Shown one piece after another: positions 1-8,838 of a DNA stretch of 64,000 nucleotides (the stretch's first letter is position 1; every line of letters starts with the position of its first letter). A program made the translations under genes and the position numbers. Source of the stretch: Acetobacter orientalis (lineage in GTDB: Bacteria; Pseudomonadota; Alphaproteobacteria; Acetobacterales; Acetobacteraceae). The DNA is taken from NCBI RefSeq assembly GCF_000963965.1, contig NZ_BAMX01000007.1, forward strand, positions 62,001-126,000, read 5' to 3'. The notes under the pieces are model-generated. The model was given only the letters and a program-made list of their open reading frames with translations. It made no database searches and was not told the DNA's origin.

Positions 1-35
1 CCACCTTTAGGAGAAACACAACAAATTAGAGGCAT
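1..35 (-). CDS. bcsQ: Start of a BcsQ-like P-loop ATPase (partial, cut by left edge)
   Basis: Only the first eleven codons and part of the twelfth lie in the window, reading MPLICCVSPKGG. A hydrophobic beta strand followed at once by SPKGG is how MinD/ParA-type deviant Walker A ATPases begin, and BcsQ (YhjQ) proteins of cellulose operons start this way. The gene begins 44 bases after the stop of the small BcsR/Ccp-like gene on the same strand, matching the bcsR-bcsQ order of cellulose operons. BcsQ is a cytoplasmic factor needed for cellulose synthase assembly or localisation. No strong ribosome-binding site is visible. With so few residues, a plain ParA/MinD homologue cannot be excluded. Confidence 0.45.
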   Translation of the reverse strand, partial: MPLICCVSPKG

Positions 36-79
36 GAAAAACACTTTGACATAAATGTTAAACTATTAAAGCCAAAAAA

Positions 80-523
80 TTAACGAAAAATATCTCGTAA
101 ACTTGTTGCAGGTCTGGCATCTGACTGCCTCCCAGCAAGAAAAGCAAAAACATCACGTAAAGGTTGTTGCTTCATATTTTTCTCGTCCATTTTTTTTGCC
201 TGAACGCCCGAAGAAGATGGCGTAACGGGCTTTGTGAAAGATGCAAAGCCACGCACAGCACCAGCCTCGGACTCCTTGGAACTAAATATTTTTTCCAAAT
301 GATCTGACGTTAAAGGATTCGGCGGCACAATATCCGCCTCTTTGGGCGGATTCTCCACAGCTTCTGAAGCATGCCGTGCTGGCAAAAGATCTACATTATC
401 AAATTCTTTATATTTCAAACCAGGCTCTTGTACAGCAGCCTTTAAAGCCGAAATATCACTTGCCTCATTAGGCGGAGCATCTGGCACCCCAGCCAAGACA
501 GCATTTACAAGAGGAAAGTCCAT
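80..523 (-). CDS. BcsR/Ccp-like small protein, probable cellulose-synthesis accessory
   Basis: A 147-residue soluble protein without signal peptide or membrane segment. Residues about 23-42 (DISALKAAVQEPGLKYKEF) resemble the core of the short BcsR protein, which pairs a DI-x-ALK helix with a P-x-x-x-Y turn. The C-terminus (PLRDVFAFLAGR, then SLRDIFR) resembles, from memory, the end of the cellulose-complementing protein CcpAx of Komagataeibacter. The middle is proline- and charge-rich and probably disordered. The gene sits directly before a BcsQ-like start on the same strand, so it is likely the first gene of a cellulose-type operon continuing past the left edge. Similarity is judged by eye; a lineage-specific protein of other function is possible. 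Confidence 0.45.
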   Translation of the reverse strand: MDFPLVNAVLAGVPDAPPNEASDISALKAAVQEPGLKYKEFDNVDLLPARHASEAVENPPKEADIVPPNPLTSDHLEKIFSSKESEAGAVRGFASFTKPVTPSSSGVQAKKMDEKNMKQQPLRDVFAFLAGRQSDARPATSLRDIFR

Positions 524-535
524 AACGCCCCTTTA

Positions 536-1541
536 AATCTTACTGAGTTCCAGCATAACATCGTTGCTTGTAAGAAAATAACACTATTGTAGAACGCCCT
601 GCCTCATATCCCTCTACGATCAGAACGGACGATGGCACTCCCTAGCAACCAACACAGCATTTCACCAAAAAAATATAAGCACGACCGACGTAGCAAAAAT
701 AAAACTATCCACAGTAATTACATTATGTAAATCTTGTCTACGCTTAATTAACAAAAGATTTCAAAAAATGCAAATTTTAAAGAAAAATTCATGCACTTAC
801 AGTAACTAATCTCAAGGTTTGTTAGCTCGCCGAGCTAATCGAATTATTATAATTTACAGACTTACGGTGGTGAGTAGTTTTATAAATTATACATTCTTAC
901 TGTCTGAGCGCTAGGTATAATAAAACGAATCAAGCACTTTTTCCCGCTGCCATATGGGTTTCCGTATGTGAATGACCCTCATGCTTCCAAATGGAAGCTA
1001 TGCACTTGATATTAAATGCTTTTCAATGAAATGGTACCGTGGAAAGCTACAATGCGCATAAAACCTTCTATAATTGCGTCATTCGATGGAGCCGTTCCAG
1101 ACCGCTAATACTCGACACAACACACCTGAGAGCTTACAGAGCGACAGCCTTCATGCTCCCAAAGAGTTTTTCCCATCATATTGAACTAACAAAAGCAGCC
1201 TGAACCTCAAACGCCATGTTCCGTGTGTGATTCTACCCTATGTAATCACAGAACAATAACAGAAAATAAAACCAATTTTGCGATAAACACGTATAGAAAA
1301 TGCACGACTTTATGGTATATATATTTGTGAAATCTCATAATTATTGTAAAATAAATAAGAAATATGAGCTATAACCTCACATGGCCGCGGTCGCAATCAA
1401 CACTACAGTAAGCCTCACCTTCTCTCGCAAAAAACGAATCCTAAATTCCATCAAAGAACACTAAATAATATTAAAAATATTATTTAGTGTTAGCCTATGA
1501 GCGTGAATATTTAAGAATACACGCTCATATGGAAACAATAA
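536..1541. other. About 1 kb AT-rich intergenic region without a supported gene
   Basis: No open frame of useful length, Shine-Dalgarno/start pair or known RNA could be recognised. Base composition is clearly more AT-rich than the rest of the window. Visible details are a small hairpin (GCTTCC, AAAT, GGAAGC) near 984-999 and two strong inverted repeats at its right end (separate entry). The region probably contains the promoter of the leftward BcsR/BcsQ-like genes. Its size and composition are unusual for this compact chromosome and could mark old transferred DNA. Confidence 0.5.
1457..1529. repeat. Two adjacent perfect inverted repeats downstream of a lipoprotein gene
   Basis: The first palindrome (1457-1491) has two 16-base arms, AACACTAAATAATATT and its exact complement, around a 3-base loop. 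The second (1496-1529) has 10-base arms, TATGAGCGTG and CACGCTCATA, around a 14-base loop. Both lie just after the stop of the leftward lipoprotein gene. They could act as a double terminator or mRNA-stabilising structure, although the first is almost pure A/T and no clear U-tract follows in the gene's direction. Protein-binding sites are an alternative. Confidence 0.6.
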
Positions 1542-2165
1542 TTAATAACTTGAATTTGGTATAATGGCTGGTTTTTTAGATTTTTCTTCAGTATTAAGAA
1601 TAACAGTCCCAGACTGTTGAGAATACGTAGCCGTAGAAGTTTGATTAGGCGTTGTAGGTGGGTGAAAAGCGGAAACCGGGCCGAATAATAGACTACCGGT
1701 TGAACGTTTCATAGTACCTTCAGGCTGGCGTGCACACCCGCGGGTTATGATGGAACAAATACCATCTGTGCCAATAATCTCATCGTTATTACCCGTATAA
1801 TGCACATCTGACACCCGATCGTGGTCGAGACGGATGACGGCTGTACAACTTGTACCCCCACCCCCACCAAGATTTTGGATTGTGGTCACAATATCTCCGA
1901 TTGGGATAAGGGTTGAGCCACCGTAGCTTAGCTGTGGCTGAGTGCCTGTGTACGTGAAAATTTGCGTTGTGTCGTTAAGTTGCTTGGTTGCGCTGGGAAT
2001 GCCAGCACAAGCCTGCAGGTCGTAAGAGGTCATACCTATCATGGTGACTTGTGCTTTATGGGCCGCACGTGAGTCAAAATACCCACACCCACTTAAACTC
2101 ATAAATAACGGAGAAACGGCGAGCGCACTCAGAAGGCGACGGTTCATTGTTTGGAAGGTCTCCAT
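1542..2165 (-). CDS. Hypothetical lipoprotein
   Basis: A 207-residue protein with a lipoprotein signal: a basic start (NRRLLSA), a hydrophobic stretch and the lipobox LSGC, so the mature protein should be membrane-anchored by a lipidated cysteine. The mature part holds a conserved-looking block (TMIGMTSYDLQACAGIP), a Gly run (GGGGG) and several further cysteines. No family is recognised with confidence. An alternative start is the ATG at 2147 (MNRRLL), which gives a more compact signal peptide. The gene stands alone between AT-rich spacers and ends just before two strong inverted repeats. Confidence 0.75.
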   Translation of the reverse strand: METFQTMNRRLLSALAVSPLFMSLSGCGYFDSRAAHKAQVTMIGMTSYDLQACAGIPSATKQLNDTTQIFTYTGTQPQLSYGGSTLIPIGDIVTTIQNLGGGGGTSCTAVIRLDHDRVSDVHYTGNNDEIIGTDGICSIITRGCARQPEGTMKRSTGSLLFGPVSAFHPPTTPNQTSTATYSQQSGTVILNTEEKSKKPAIIPNSSY

Positions 2166-2519
2166 ATCTTACTCTGAACGCACAGGCTAAATGGTGCGCT
2201 TACTTTAACAAAATTACTGCGTACGTTATAAAAGAAGCAAGAGTAATAATAAATTAAACAAAAGTAGAAATAAAGTTTATTTTCTATAGAAATTTGCAGG
2301 TCTTGAAAATTTCATATAAATTTATAAACATAAAATGTATTTTTTAATTTAACTATTGCTTTTGAAATTTATACATTCCATCATGAAAACACTATAAGAA
2401 AAATTGGTATCCTGTATTCTTATCTGGGACTTTGCGCGGTTTTAAAGCTTGATAAACACTTTATTACCAAACAAAAACAGACGTACCAAAGAAACGTAAA
2501 GAGGGAGAAACTGCCTGCT
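2166..2519. other. AT-rich divergent intergenic region
   Basis: This 354-base spacer separates two divergent lipoprotein genes and must carry both promoters. It is very AT-rich, with several A/T tracts, and contains no supported gene or recognisable RNA. A GGGAGAAA ribosome-binding site lies at its right end, before the ATG at 2520. Confidence 0.5.
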
Positions 2520-3062
2520 ATGCTATTGCCATCTTATCGCAAATTTTGGACGCGCTCTGGTTTTATTGTAACTGTATGCGCACTTACAGCCTGTACCGCT
2601 GGCTACCCAGAGACGCCACCATTGCCAGCTCTTGCCAAGCCCGCACCGTTTACCCCGGCTGATTCTGCTTTTTTACAAAAACTGAACGAAGCCAACATGA
2701 CCCTACTGGCATTGGCAAATAGCGCCAAAACCAATGCCGGCCGTAGCGACATTGCTCTATTGGGCACCACCATGGCTAAAGACATTACAGACACGCAGGC
2801 ACAATTGACCAAGCTGGCAACAGCACATGCCCTGACCTTAACAGATAAACCTGATGCTAAAAGCCATGCCTTTATTAGCAAAACCCAGCGTTTACATGGC
2901 ACAGCATTTGATAAGGCGTATACCAGAGCAGTTATACGTACGCATACTCTCATACAGCCTATTTTGAGCACTGAAATTATTACATCTCAGAACACAGATG
3001 TAGTGAAATTAGCCAAAGATACACAAACTAAACTGGCAGATTACAAAACACACTTACAATGA
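2520..3062 (+). CDS. DUF4142-family lipoprotein
   Basis: A 180-residue protein with a signal peptide ending in the lipobox LTAC, so probably a lipoprotein. The remainder matches the DUF4142 pattern: PADSAFLQKLNEANMTLLALANSAK, then LGTTMAKDITDTQAQLTKLA and a closing helix with a second His-containing segment (four-helix bundle related to ferritin-like folds). DUF4142 proteins are periplasmic and of unknown biochemical role. A good Shine-Dalgarno (GAGGGAGAAA) precedes the ATG. The gene appears monocistronic; a structured non-coding stretch follows it. Confidence 0.8.
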   Translation: MLLPSYRKFWTRSGFIVTVCALTACTAGYPETPPLPALAKPAPFTPADSAFLQKLNEANMTLLALANSAKTNAGRSDIALLGTTMAKDITDTQAQLTKLATAHALTLTDKPDAKSHAFISKTQRLHGTAFDKAYTRAVIRTHTLIQPILSTEIITSQNTDVVKLAKDTQTKLADYKTHLQ

Positions 3063-3118
3063 AAATGTAGCCTCAGATTTTTAACAATAATGCGCATGTA
3101 TCTGTTACAATCTTAATA

Positions 3119-3333
3119 ATACAGACGTGGTGCGGCAGCTCATAAAACGAGCACTCTATTCGGCTACACACCGTAACCAAATAGAGTGGCGTTTTATAAG
3201 CGTGCCAATAACACTACGCAGTTTGTGCGTTGGCCACCAGCAAACGCAGGCAGGAACAATGCCCTCTGCTACAGCAGTAGACTTACACTTTAGGCTGAAA
3301 TGGGAGGAGCTATCCGTCCTCTTTTTTCTGCTT
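3119..3333 (+). ncRNA. Candidate small RNA with its own promoter-like site and terminator
   Basis: Promoter-like bases (TTAACA at 3081, TACAAT at 3106) precede a stretch rich in secondary structure. One hairpin at 3142-3197 pairs ATAAAACG and CACTCTATT with their complements around a 19-base loop. A second forms around TGCGTT/AACGCA near 3227-3258. It ends in a terminator-like hairpin (GAGGA/TCCTC followed by six T) near 3304-3327. The only open frame across it (73 codons) has no ribosome-binding site. It matches no RNA family I recognise; tmRNA, SRP and RNase P RNA signatures are absent. It could instead be a structured 3' region of the preceding gene. Confidence 0.35.
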
Positions 3334-3441
3334 TGTCGTGACGCCTAAAGCTGGCCCAAACCTACATTTTTATTCACAGGGCAATTAAAAAGCTGCCTCG
3401 ATAGGTTTGGAATAGTCGTTTTATAAAGAGCGGCCTAACCC

Positions 3442-3544
3442 AGCTCAGCTTGTAAGCGAAGGTAATGAGACGCAGTAAACGTCCCCCGCCAAGCCATTAC
3501 GCCAGAAAGTGGAATAATGACAAGACGACCTGCTGCGCTGAGCT
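3442..3544. other. Structured non-coding segment closed by an 8-bp inverted repeat
   Basis: AGCTCAGC (3442-3449) pairs with GCTGAGCT (3537-3544), and nested complementary blocks lie between them: GTAATG/CATTAC and GACG/CGTC. Together they could fold into one long branched hairpin of about 100 bases. It lies between the candidate small RNA and the rpsI terminator, with no gene on either strand. No RNA family is recognised and the transcribed strand is unknown. Confidence 0.3.
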
Positions 3545-3584
3545 CTTTTGTAGAGCGGCACAAACAACCACAAACAAAACGCAC

Positions 3585-3621
3585 AAAAAAGGCGGGAGAG
3601 GAAACCCTCTCCCGCCTTTTT
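3585..3621 (-). terminator. Bidirectional terminator downstream of rpsI
   Basis: An 11-bp perfect stem (GGCGGGAGAGG / CCTCTCCCGCC) with a 4-base loop is flanked by A and T runs on both sides, so it can stop transcription of rplM-rpsI and also of anything read rightward through 3.1-3.5 kb. Confidence 0.9.
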
Positions 3622-3649
3622 GGCGTAGCAAATGCTGCGTTCTGATAGA

Positions 3650-4135
3650 TCAGCGTTTGCTGAACTGGAAAGAACGACGAGCTTTTGCACGACCGTATTT
3701 CTTACGTTCAACCTGACGAGAGTCACGGGTCAGGAAGCCAGCAGCCTTAAGGATGCTACGCAGAGCGGGTTCGTAGTGGGTCAGTGCACGGCTAATGCCG
3801 TGACGCACTGCACCAGCCTGACCGGACAGACCGCCACCGGTAACGGTGCAGACAACGTCAAACTGGTTGTAACGGTCAGCCACAAGGAAAGGCTGGGTCA
3901 GCAGCATACGCAGAACCGGGCGAGCAAAATAGGTGCCAACCGGACGGCCATTAACTGTGATGTCGCCTTTGCCGGGCTTAATCCATACGCGTGCTACTGC
4001 GTCTTTACGACGACCGGTTGCGTAAGAACGGCCCTGCGCATCGCGCTTGACTTCATAAACAGGTGCTTCTGGAGCGGTTGCAACAACGCCCTTCAGATCT
4101 GCCAGCGTGCCTGTACGTTCCTGAGTTTCAGACAT
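3650..4135 (-). CDS. rpsI: 30S ribosomal protein S9
   Basis: 161 residues. The body from [20 protein letters not shown] through the C-terminal [23 protein letters not shown] is the highly conserved S9 sequence; the basic tail reaches the ribosomal P site. The N-terminal ~35 residues are a lineage-type extension. It is the second gene of the rplM-rpsI operon, starting 5 bases after the rplM stop. A strong terminator follows. Confidence 0.98.
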   Translation of the reverse strand: MSETQERTGTLADLKGVVATAPEAPVYEVKRDAQGRSYATGRRKDAVARVWIKPGKGDITVNGRPVGTYFARPVLRMLLTQPFLVADRYNQFDVVCTVTGGGLSGQAGAVRHGISRALTHYEPALRSILKAAGFLTRDSRQVERKKYGRAKARRSFQFSKR

Positions 4136-4140
4136 GATGC

Positions 4141-4617
4141 TCAGCCTTTCTGCGCGTTAACAACGTTTTTGCGGTTCAGCGCCGCAACGTCCAGCTTCTG
4201 AGGCTGCTGGCCGTCGTGCGGGTGTTCTGCACCAGCATAAACATGGAGGCTGCGCATCTGCTGACGCTGCAGCGGGCCACGGGTGATCATGCGCTCAACA
4301 GCTTTAACCACAACGTGGTCAGGGTTTTTGCCACCCAGACGCTGTGCAATGGTGCGAGTCTTGATACCGCCGGGGTAACCCGTGTGGTAGTGAAACAGCT
4401 TCTGGCCAGCTTTGTTGCCTGTCAGAGCCACTTTTTCAGCGTTGATGACAACAACGTGGTCGCCGCAGTCAACGTGTGGTGTGAACTGGGCTTTGTGCTT
4501 GCCGCGCAGACGGTTAGCGATGATGACAGCAAGACGACCAAGAGCGAGGCCTTCGGCATCGATCAGGATCCAGTTCTTCGTCACCTCCGCAGGTTTCAGC
4601 GAGAGGGTGGTCTTCAT
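4141..4617 (-). CDS. rplM: 50S ribosomal protein L13
   Basis: 158 residues, with the L13 hallmarks [29 protein letters not shown] at the N-terminus and [13 protein letters not shown] in the middle. It is an early-assembly 23S rRNA-binding protein. First gene of a two-gene operon with rpsI. The roughly 220 bases upstream are non-coding and separate it from a divergent exported protein gene. Confidence 0.98.
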   Translation of the reverse strand: MKTTLSLKPAEVTKNWILIDAEGLALGRLAVIIANRLRGKHKAQFTPHVDCGDHVVVINAEKVALTGNKAGQKLFHYHTGYPGGIKTRTIAQRLGGKNPDHVVVKAVERMITRGPLQRQQMRSLHVYAGAEHPHDGQQPQKLDVAALNRKNVVNAQKG

Positions 4618-4836
4618 AGAGTATGATTCCGTTAAGACTGTAGACTTGTAAAGATGGGGCCTTATGGGGGGCTGCTACGTTTTCGTCAAGAGAAATTGGC
4701 GTTGATGGCCAATATTTCAGCAGTTTTTCTTCTGGTAACATAATACCGTTATACCCCTTGCGGCCTCCCCCTTCAGTGCACTAAAGGAGTCTGGAGCTGA
4801 AAAATTTCTCGTGAAAACAAGCAGGATTTCCCGCTG

Positions 4837-6186
4837 GTGAAGAAGAACGTTCTTGTTACTGTTGGTGGCTTAGCCGCCCTTGCCTGCCTGGGCTGGTTTG
4901 GCGCCCATCATGCCGAGCACGCCATGCTTGAAAAAAGCATTGACGGTTTTAGGCAGACATTGGGGCCAGATAGCGCACTGACCTATAAAAAGGCATGGCC
5001 GGGCCTACTAGGCAGGAGCGTGAAGTTTGATGGGCTGGTGCTAAGGCAAGGGCCAGAAACCATTACGGCAGATGAGGCCGAAATTTCCAAACCCGCCACC
5101 AGTGGCGACAATACCCGCCGAATCGGCACCTTAACTTTCCATAATTTTCAATTAGCAGACCCCTCAGGCAGCTTGCACCTAGACACGCTGAACCTTGAAG
5201 GCGTGACCCTACCCATCAAAGCTGATGAGCCGCAGGGCATTGCCGCCCAAGGGCTTGAAATACACCACGCCAAAGCCAGCAAGCTGCATGGCTTTATTAG
5301 CAGCCTACAGTCTGACATTTCAGCCAGCGCTGTGCTGGTAGAAGATTACGGCGGCAATGCCCCGTCCCGCCTTGATGCGCAAAACGTACAGCTTTCTACC
5401 GATGTTGCGCCGCAGCGCCGTATTAAAGCAGCCTCTGTGCTTATTGACGGGCTGGATCTGGCTGGGCTGTATGCCAGCCTTTCTACGGGCCAGCCTTATA
5501 CCCCGCGTAATGGTACCCGAGATATTCAGGTGCAGGACATGGCAATAGAAGGCATAACGCCGCTACTGCATGTTGCTACCCTACGCTCGCACGCAACCCG
5601 TACTGATGATGCGGAAAAAGAAGTCTCAAGCCTTGATGGTCTAGAGCTTTGGCCTGATGTGCCTAACCTCTCGATTCTGCCTGCTTTAGGGTATGACCGG
5701 TTTAGAGGCTCACTGCTGCTAGACGACACGCACGACTTTAAAGCCAACACCCTGCATGTAGAAGAATTCCGCTTAAACGGCAAAGATATGGGCCGCCTAG
5801 ACCTGAGTGGCGATTTTGGGCAGACCGATACCAGCACCCTGCTCAGCGCCGGTGCAGCCGACATGCCCATACGCGCTATGACCATAACGTATAGAGATAG
5901 CGGGCTTGTACCCCGCGTAGTGGCGGCATCTGCCAAAGCGCGTGGCTTGAAACCAGAAGAGCTAACAAGCCAGTTGCAAGCCCAATTTGCACCACACGGG
6001 CCTATGCCTTCGCCTGTATTGGCAGAGTTTGCAGCCTATCTGCCCCATGCAGGGAAAGGCCCGCTTACTCTTACAGTAAAACCCGCACAGCCTGTGCCTG
6101 TTATGGCGCTTATTGCCGGAATAAGCATGCTGCCCAACAACCCACAGGTTGCCGCACAACTCGGGCTTTCTTTTAAAGGCCCTTGA
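4837..6186 (+). CDS. Hypothetical membrane-anchored or exported protein
   Basis: 449 residues beginning with KKN, a hydrophobic segment (VLVTVGGLAALACLGWFG) and AHH, so either a signal anchor or an uncleaved signal peptide. The rest is predicted extracytoplasmic and rich in beta-strand-like repeats (TLNLEGVTL, VQLSTDV, LHVEEFRLNGKDMGRLDLSGDF). This reminds one of DUF945/AsmA-like periplasmic proteins, although no family is certain. The start is GTG at 4837; the upstream bases CTGGT offer only a weak ribosome-binding site. The gene is monocistronic and followed by two terminator-like hairpins. Confidence 0.7.
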   Translation: MKKNVLVTVGGLAALACLGWFGAHHAEHAMLEKSIDGFRQTLGPDSALTYKKAWPGLLGRSVKFDGLVLRQGPETITADEAEISKPATSGDNTRRIGTLTFHNFQLADPSGSLHLDTLNLEGVTLPIKADEPQGIAAQGLEIHHAKASKLHGFISSLQSDISASAVLVEDYGGNAPSRLDAQNVQLSTDVAPQRRIKAASVLIDGLDLAGLYASLSTGQPYTPRNGTRDIQVQDMAIEGITPLLHVATLRSHATRTDDAEKEVSSLDGLELWPDVPNLSILPALGYDRFRGSLLLDDTHDFKANTLHVEEFRLNGKDMGRLDLSGDFGQTDTSTLLSAGAADMPIRAMTITYRDSGLVPRVVAASAKARGLKPEELTSQLQAQFAPHGPMPSPVLAEFAAYLPHAGKGPLTLTVKPAQPVPVMALIAGISMLPNNPQVAAQLGLSFKGP

Positions 6187-6199
6187 AACAAAAACAGGC

Positions 6200-6239
6200 A
6201 AAGAGGCGGTAACGTTGCGCAACCGCCCCTGCTTTTTTC
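6200..6239 (+). terminator. Terminator of the 4837-6186 gene
   Basis: GGCGGT (6205) pairs with ACCGCC (6222), and a run of six T follows (6233-6238). It lies 14 bases after the stop codon. Confidence 0.7.
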
Positions 6240-6306
6240 TGAGGCTCTAACACGCACGCTTTATTTTAGGTTTTCGGGCTTATGCCCAGACCTAGCAATA
6301 TTTAGC

Positions 6307-6344
6307 AAAACACCCCTGCGCTAGTGCTGCACAGGGGTGTTTTT
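6307..6344. terminator. Bidirectional terminator between convergent genes
   Basis: AAAACACCCCTG (6307-6318) is an exact inverted match to CAGGGGTGTTTT (6332-6343), with A and T runs on both sides. It lies downstream of phoU (leftward) and of the exported-protein gene (rightward). Confidence 0.8.
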
Positions 6345-6401
6345 ATATAGTCTCAAGAAAGCCGTAAGGTTTGGGGCTATAACGCGCCCCTAGCCAAAAT
6401 T

Positions 6402-7112
6402 TTAGAGCTGCGCCCCTTTACGGGCAGCCCCGCCACGGGGGCGTACTGCTGGCAGCATTTCGCCCGTTACGGCGTAATAAACACGCTCGGCAATATTGGT
6501 GGCGTGGTCACCAATACGTTCAAGGTTTTTGGCAACAAACAGTAAATGGATACACGGCCCGATTTTACGGGGGTCTTCCATCATGTACGTAACCAGTTCC
6601 CGGAACATGGCGGTGTAGAGTTCATCCACCGCCGTGTCAGCGTTCCAGACTTCCATGGCGCGTTCGCTATCATTGCAGGCCATGGCATCTATGGCTTTAT
6701 GCAGGTTTTCCTGCACCAAGCGGCCCATGCTGCGCAGAGCGCTAAACGACATAGCCCCATCAAGCGGTTCTACCTTAAGGGCACGGCGCGCGATGGACGA
6801 TGCGTAGTCGCCAATGCGTTCCAGATCGCCGGTAATTTTTAGCACCGCAATAATAAGACGTAGGTCAACGGCCATAGGGGCACGTAGTGCCAAAATACGA
6901 ATAGCCAATGCCTCGGCCTCACGCTCTAGCGCATCGACCTCAACGTCCAGCTCTGGGGGTTCCAGAGCGGCTTCTTCGTTCTGGTCTACAACGGCGGCAA
7001 TGGCTTGTGCGGTCTGGCGCTCAACAAGGCCACCCATGCGGGCAACCATGCCACGCAGGCGGTCAAGCTCCTGGTCGTAGCGGGTAACGGTATGTGCTGG
7101 TTCTGTGCCCAT
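6402..7112 (-). CDS. phoU: Phosphate transport system regulatory protein PhoU
   Basis: 236 residues, two tandem three-helix PhoU domains. Each carries the metal-binding E/D-x-x-x-D pattern (KITGDLERIGDYASSIA near residue 95, AKNLERIGDHATNIAERV near 200). PhoU links Pst transporter activity to the PhoR sensor kinase and limits phosphate uptake. It is the last gene of pstC-pstA-pstB-phoU, starting 17 bases after the pstB stop. No phoB/phoR genes lie in this window. Confidence 0.96.
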   Translation of the reverse strand: MGTEPAHTVTRYDQELDRLRGMVARMGGLVERQTAQAIAAVVDQNEEAALEPPELDVEVDALEREAEALAIRILALRAPMAVDLRLIIAVLKITGDLERIGDYASSIARRALKVEPLDGAMSFSALRSMGRLVQENLHKAIDAMACNDSERAMEVWNADTAVDELYTAMFRELVTYMMEDPRKIGPCIHLLFVAKNLERIGDHATNIAERVYYAVTGEMLPAVRPRGGAARKGAQL

Positions 7113-7129
7113 AACTCTGCCCTCTTTCT

Positions 7130-7957
7130 TTAGCCAAAGCGGCCGGTAATGTAATCCTGCGTGCGGCTTTCACGCGGGGTGGTAAACATGCGTGCGGTGC
7201 TGTCTACCTCTACCAGTTCGCCCAAATAGAAAAACGCTACTTGGTCTGCGCAGCGGGCCGCCTGTTGCATATTGTGGGTAACAATAGCAATGGTGAAGTC
7301 CCCTTTAAGCTCATCCAGTAGCTCTTCAATACGCGCGGTTGAAACCGGGTCTAGCGCACTGGTTGGCTCGTCCAGCAAAATAATTTCTGGCCGGGTGGCT
7401 ATGGTACGGGCAATGCACAGGCGCTGCTGCTGGCCACCCGACATAGCGGTTGCACTGGCTTGCAGCCGGTCTTTGACCTCGGCCCACAATGCAACGCGGC
7501 GCAAGGCGTCTTCAACACGGCCGTCCATTTCTGAGCGGCTCACGCGCTCATGCAGCCTAATGCCAAAGGCAATATTGTCGTAAATAGACATAGGGAAAGG
7601 TGTTGGCTTTTGAAACACCATGCCAATACGCGAGCGCAGCAGGTTAAGGTCTACGCCCGGGGCGAGAATATTCTGGCCATCATACAGTACCTCACCCGTT
7701 GCGCGTTGGCCGGGATAGAGGTCGTACATGCGGTTGAGAATACGCAACAGCGTAGATTTACCACACCCTGACGGGCCAATCATGCCTGTAACGCTCCGCT
7801 CTGGAAAATCGAGCGAGATGTTATGCAGGGCACGGGTTTTACCGTAGTAAAAATCGAGGTTACGCACCTGAATAGCAAGTGGACGGGCAGCCTCATCTAC
7901 CTGAGGGGTGCCAGATGCTCCGGCCTGCATGGTGCCGCTCGCGGCTTCTCCGTTCAT
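7130..7957 (-). CDS. pstB: Phosphate ABC transporter ATP-binding protein PstB
   Basis: 275 residues. Walker [10 protein letters not shown] at 61-69, signature SGGQQQR at 173-179, Walker B IILLDEP at 192-198, and a switch His in VTHNMQQA. The length and the [20 protein letters not shown] block are typical of PstB. An extra ~25-residue N-terminal stretch precedes the ABC domain. Its ATG overlaps the pstA stop by 4 bases (ATGA), so translation is probably coupled. Confidence 0.97.
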   Translation of the reverse strand: MNGEAASGTMQAGASGTPQVDEAARPLAIQVRNLDFYYGKTRALHNISLDFPERSVTGMIGPSGCGKSTLLRILNRMYDLYPGQRATGEVLYDGQNILAPGVDLNLLRSRIGMVFQKPTPFPMSIYDNIAFGIRLHERVSRSEMDGRVEDALRRVALWAEVKDRLQASATAMSGGQQQRLCIARTIATRPEIILLDEPTSALDPVSTARIEELLDELKGDFTIAIVTHNMQQAARCADQVAFFYLGELVEVDSTARMFTTPRESRTQDYITGRFG

Positions 7958-8838
7958 GTCCGTCCTCCGCGGATGCCAATACGCACCACGATATTAATGA
8001 TCAGCACGCCCAAGGTAACCAATAAGGCCCCTGTCCATGCCTGCTGCATCCAGTCCTGATAGGCAGAACCAGCATATTGATAAATAGCCACCGGCAGGCT
8101 GGCCATGGGGCGCCGCATGTCCAAAGACCACTCTGAGTTACCCAAAGAGGTAAAGAGCAAGGGTGCTGTTTCACCCGCTACGCGGGCAATAGCCAACAGA
8201 ACACCGGTAATAATACCGCCCCGTGCAGCCCTTACACAGATAAACAAAATGACACGCCATTTGGGCGCACCAAGCGCAATACCGGCTTCGCGCATGGAAA
8301 GGGGAACAAGGCGCAGCATGTCTTCTGTGGTGCGCACCATGATGGGCATAGCCAGAATTGCCAGTGCCACAGAGCCTGCAAACCCTGAGAAGTGCCCAAG
8401 GGGGGCCACTAGGGCCATATAGATAAACAAGCCGATAAGAATAGACGGCGCAGACAGCAACATGTCTGACACAAAGCGCACAGCGCGTGCCAAACGGCTA
8501 TGACTGCCGTACTCGGCCAGATAAATGCCGGTCATAAGACCTGCTGGCGCACCAAGCAAAATGGCAAGGCCAGTTTGTAAAATGCTGCCAACAATAGCAT
8601 TAGCTAACCCACCGCCCTGCCCCGGTGCCCCCATAGAGCGTGTAAACAGGGCCGCAGTAAGGCCGGGTAAGCCGTTTTTAAGCAGTGTCCATAAAATGGA
8701 GCCAAGCACAAACACGACCAGAAAGGTTGCGCACCAGCTTAATACTGTTGCCAGACGATCCATGGCTTTGCGCTGGAGGGCGCGAGAGCGGGATTTACCA
8801 GAGACAGATAAGGAAGAGGCGGGGGGGGAGCTGGCCAT
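7954..8838 (-). CDS. pstA: Phosphate ABC transporter permease PstA
   Basis: 294 residues with about six membrane segments and the permease EAA-like loop ([49 protein letters not shown]), which is diagnostic for PstA/PstC and contacts PstB. The first ~30 residues are Ser/Ala/basic-rich and cytoplasmic. It overlaps pstC by one base and pstB by four. Confidence 0.96.
   Translation of the reverse strand: MASSPPASSLSVSGKSRSRALQRKAMDRLATVLSWCATFLVVFVLGSILWTLLKNGLPGLTAALFTRSMGAPGQGGGLANAIVGSILQTGLAILLGAPAGLMTGIYLAEYGSHSRLARAVRFVSDMLLSAPSILIGLFIYMALVAPLGHFSGFAGSVALAILAMPIMVRTTEDMLRLVPLSMREAGIALGAPKWRVILFICVRAARGGIITGVLLAIARVAGETAPLLFTSLGNSEWSLDMRRPMASLPVAIYQYAGSAYQDWMQQAWTGALLVTLGVLIINIVVRIGIRGGRT

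Noticed and set aside
3127-3348. A 73-codon frame inside the candidate small RNA
   Set aside because: It opens at GTG with no ribosome-binding site, and its product looks random; the stretch is better explained by RNA structure.
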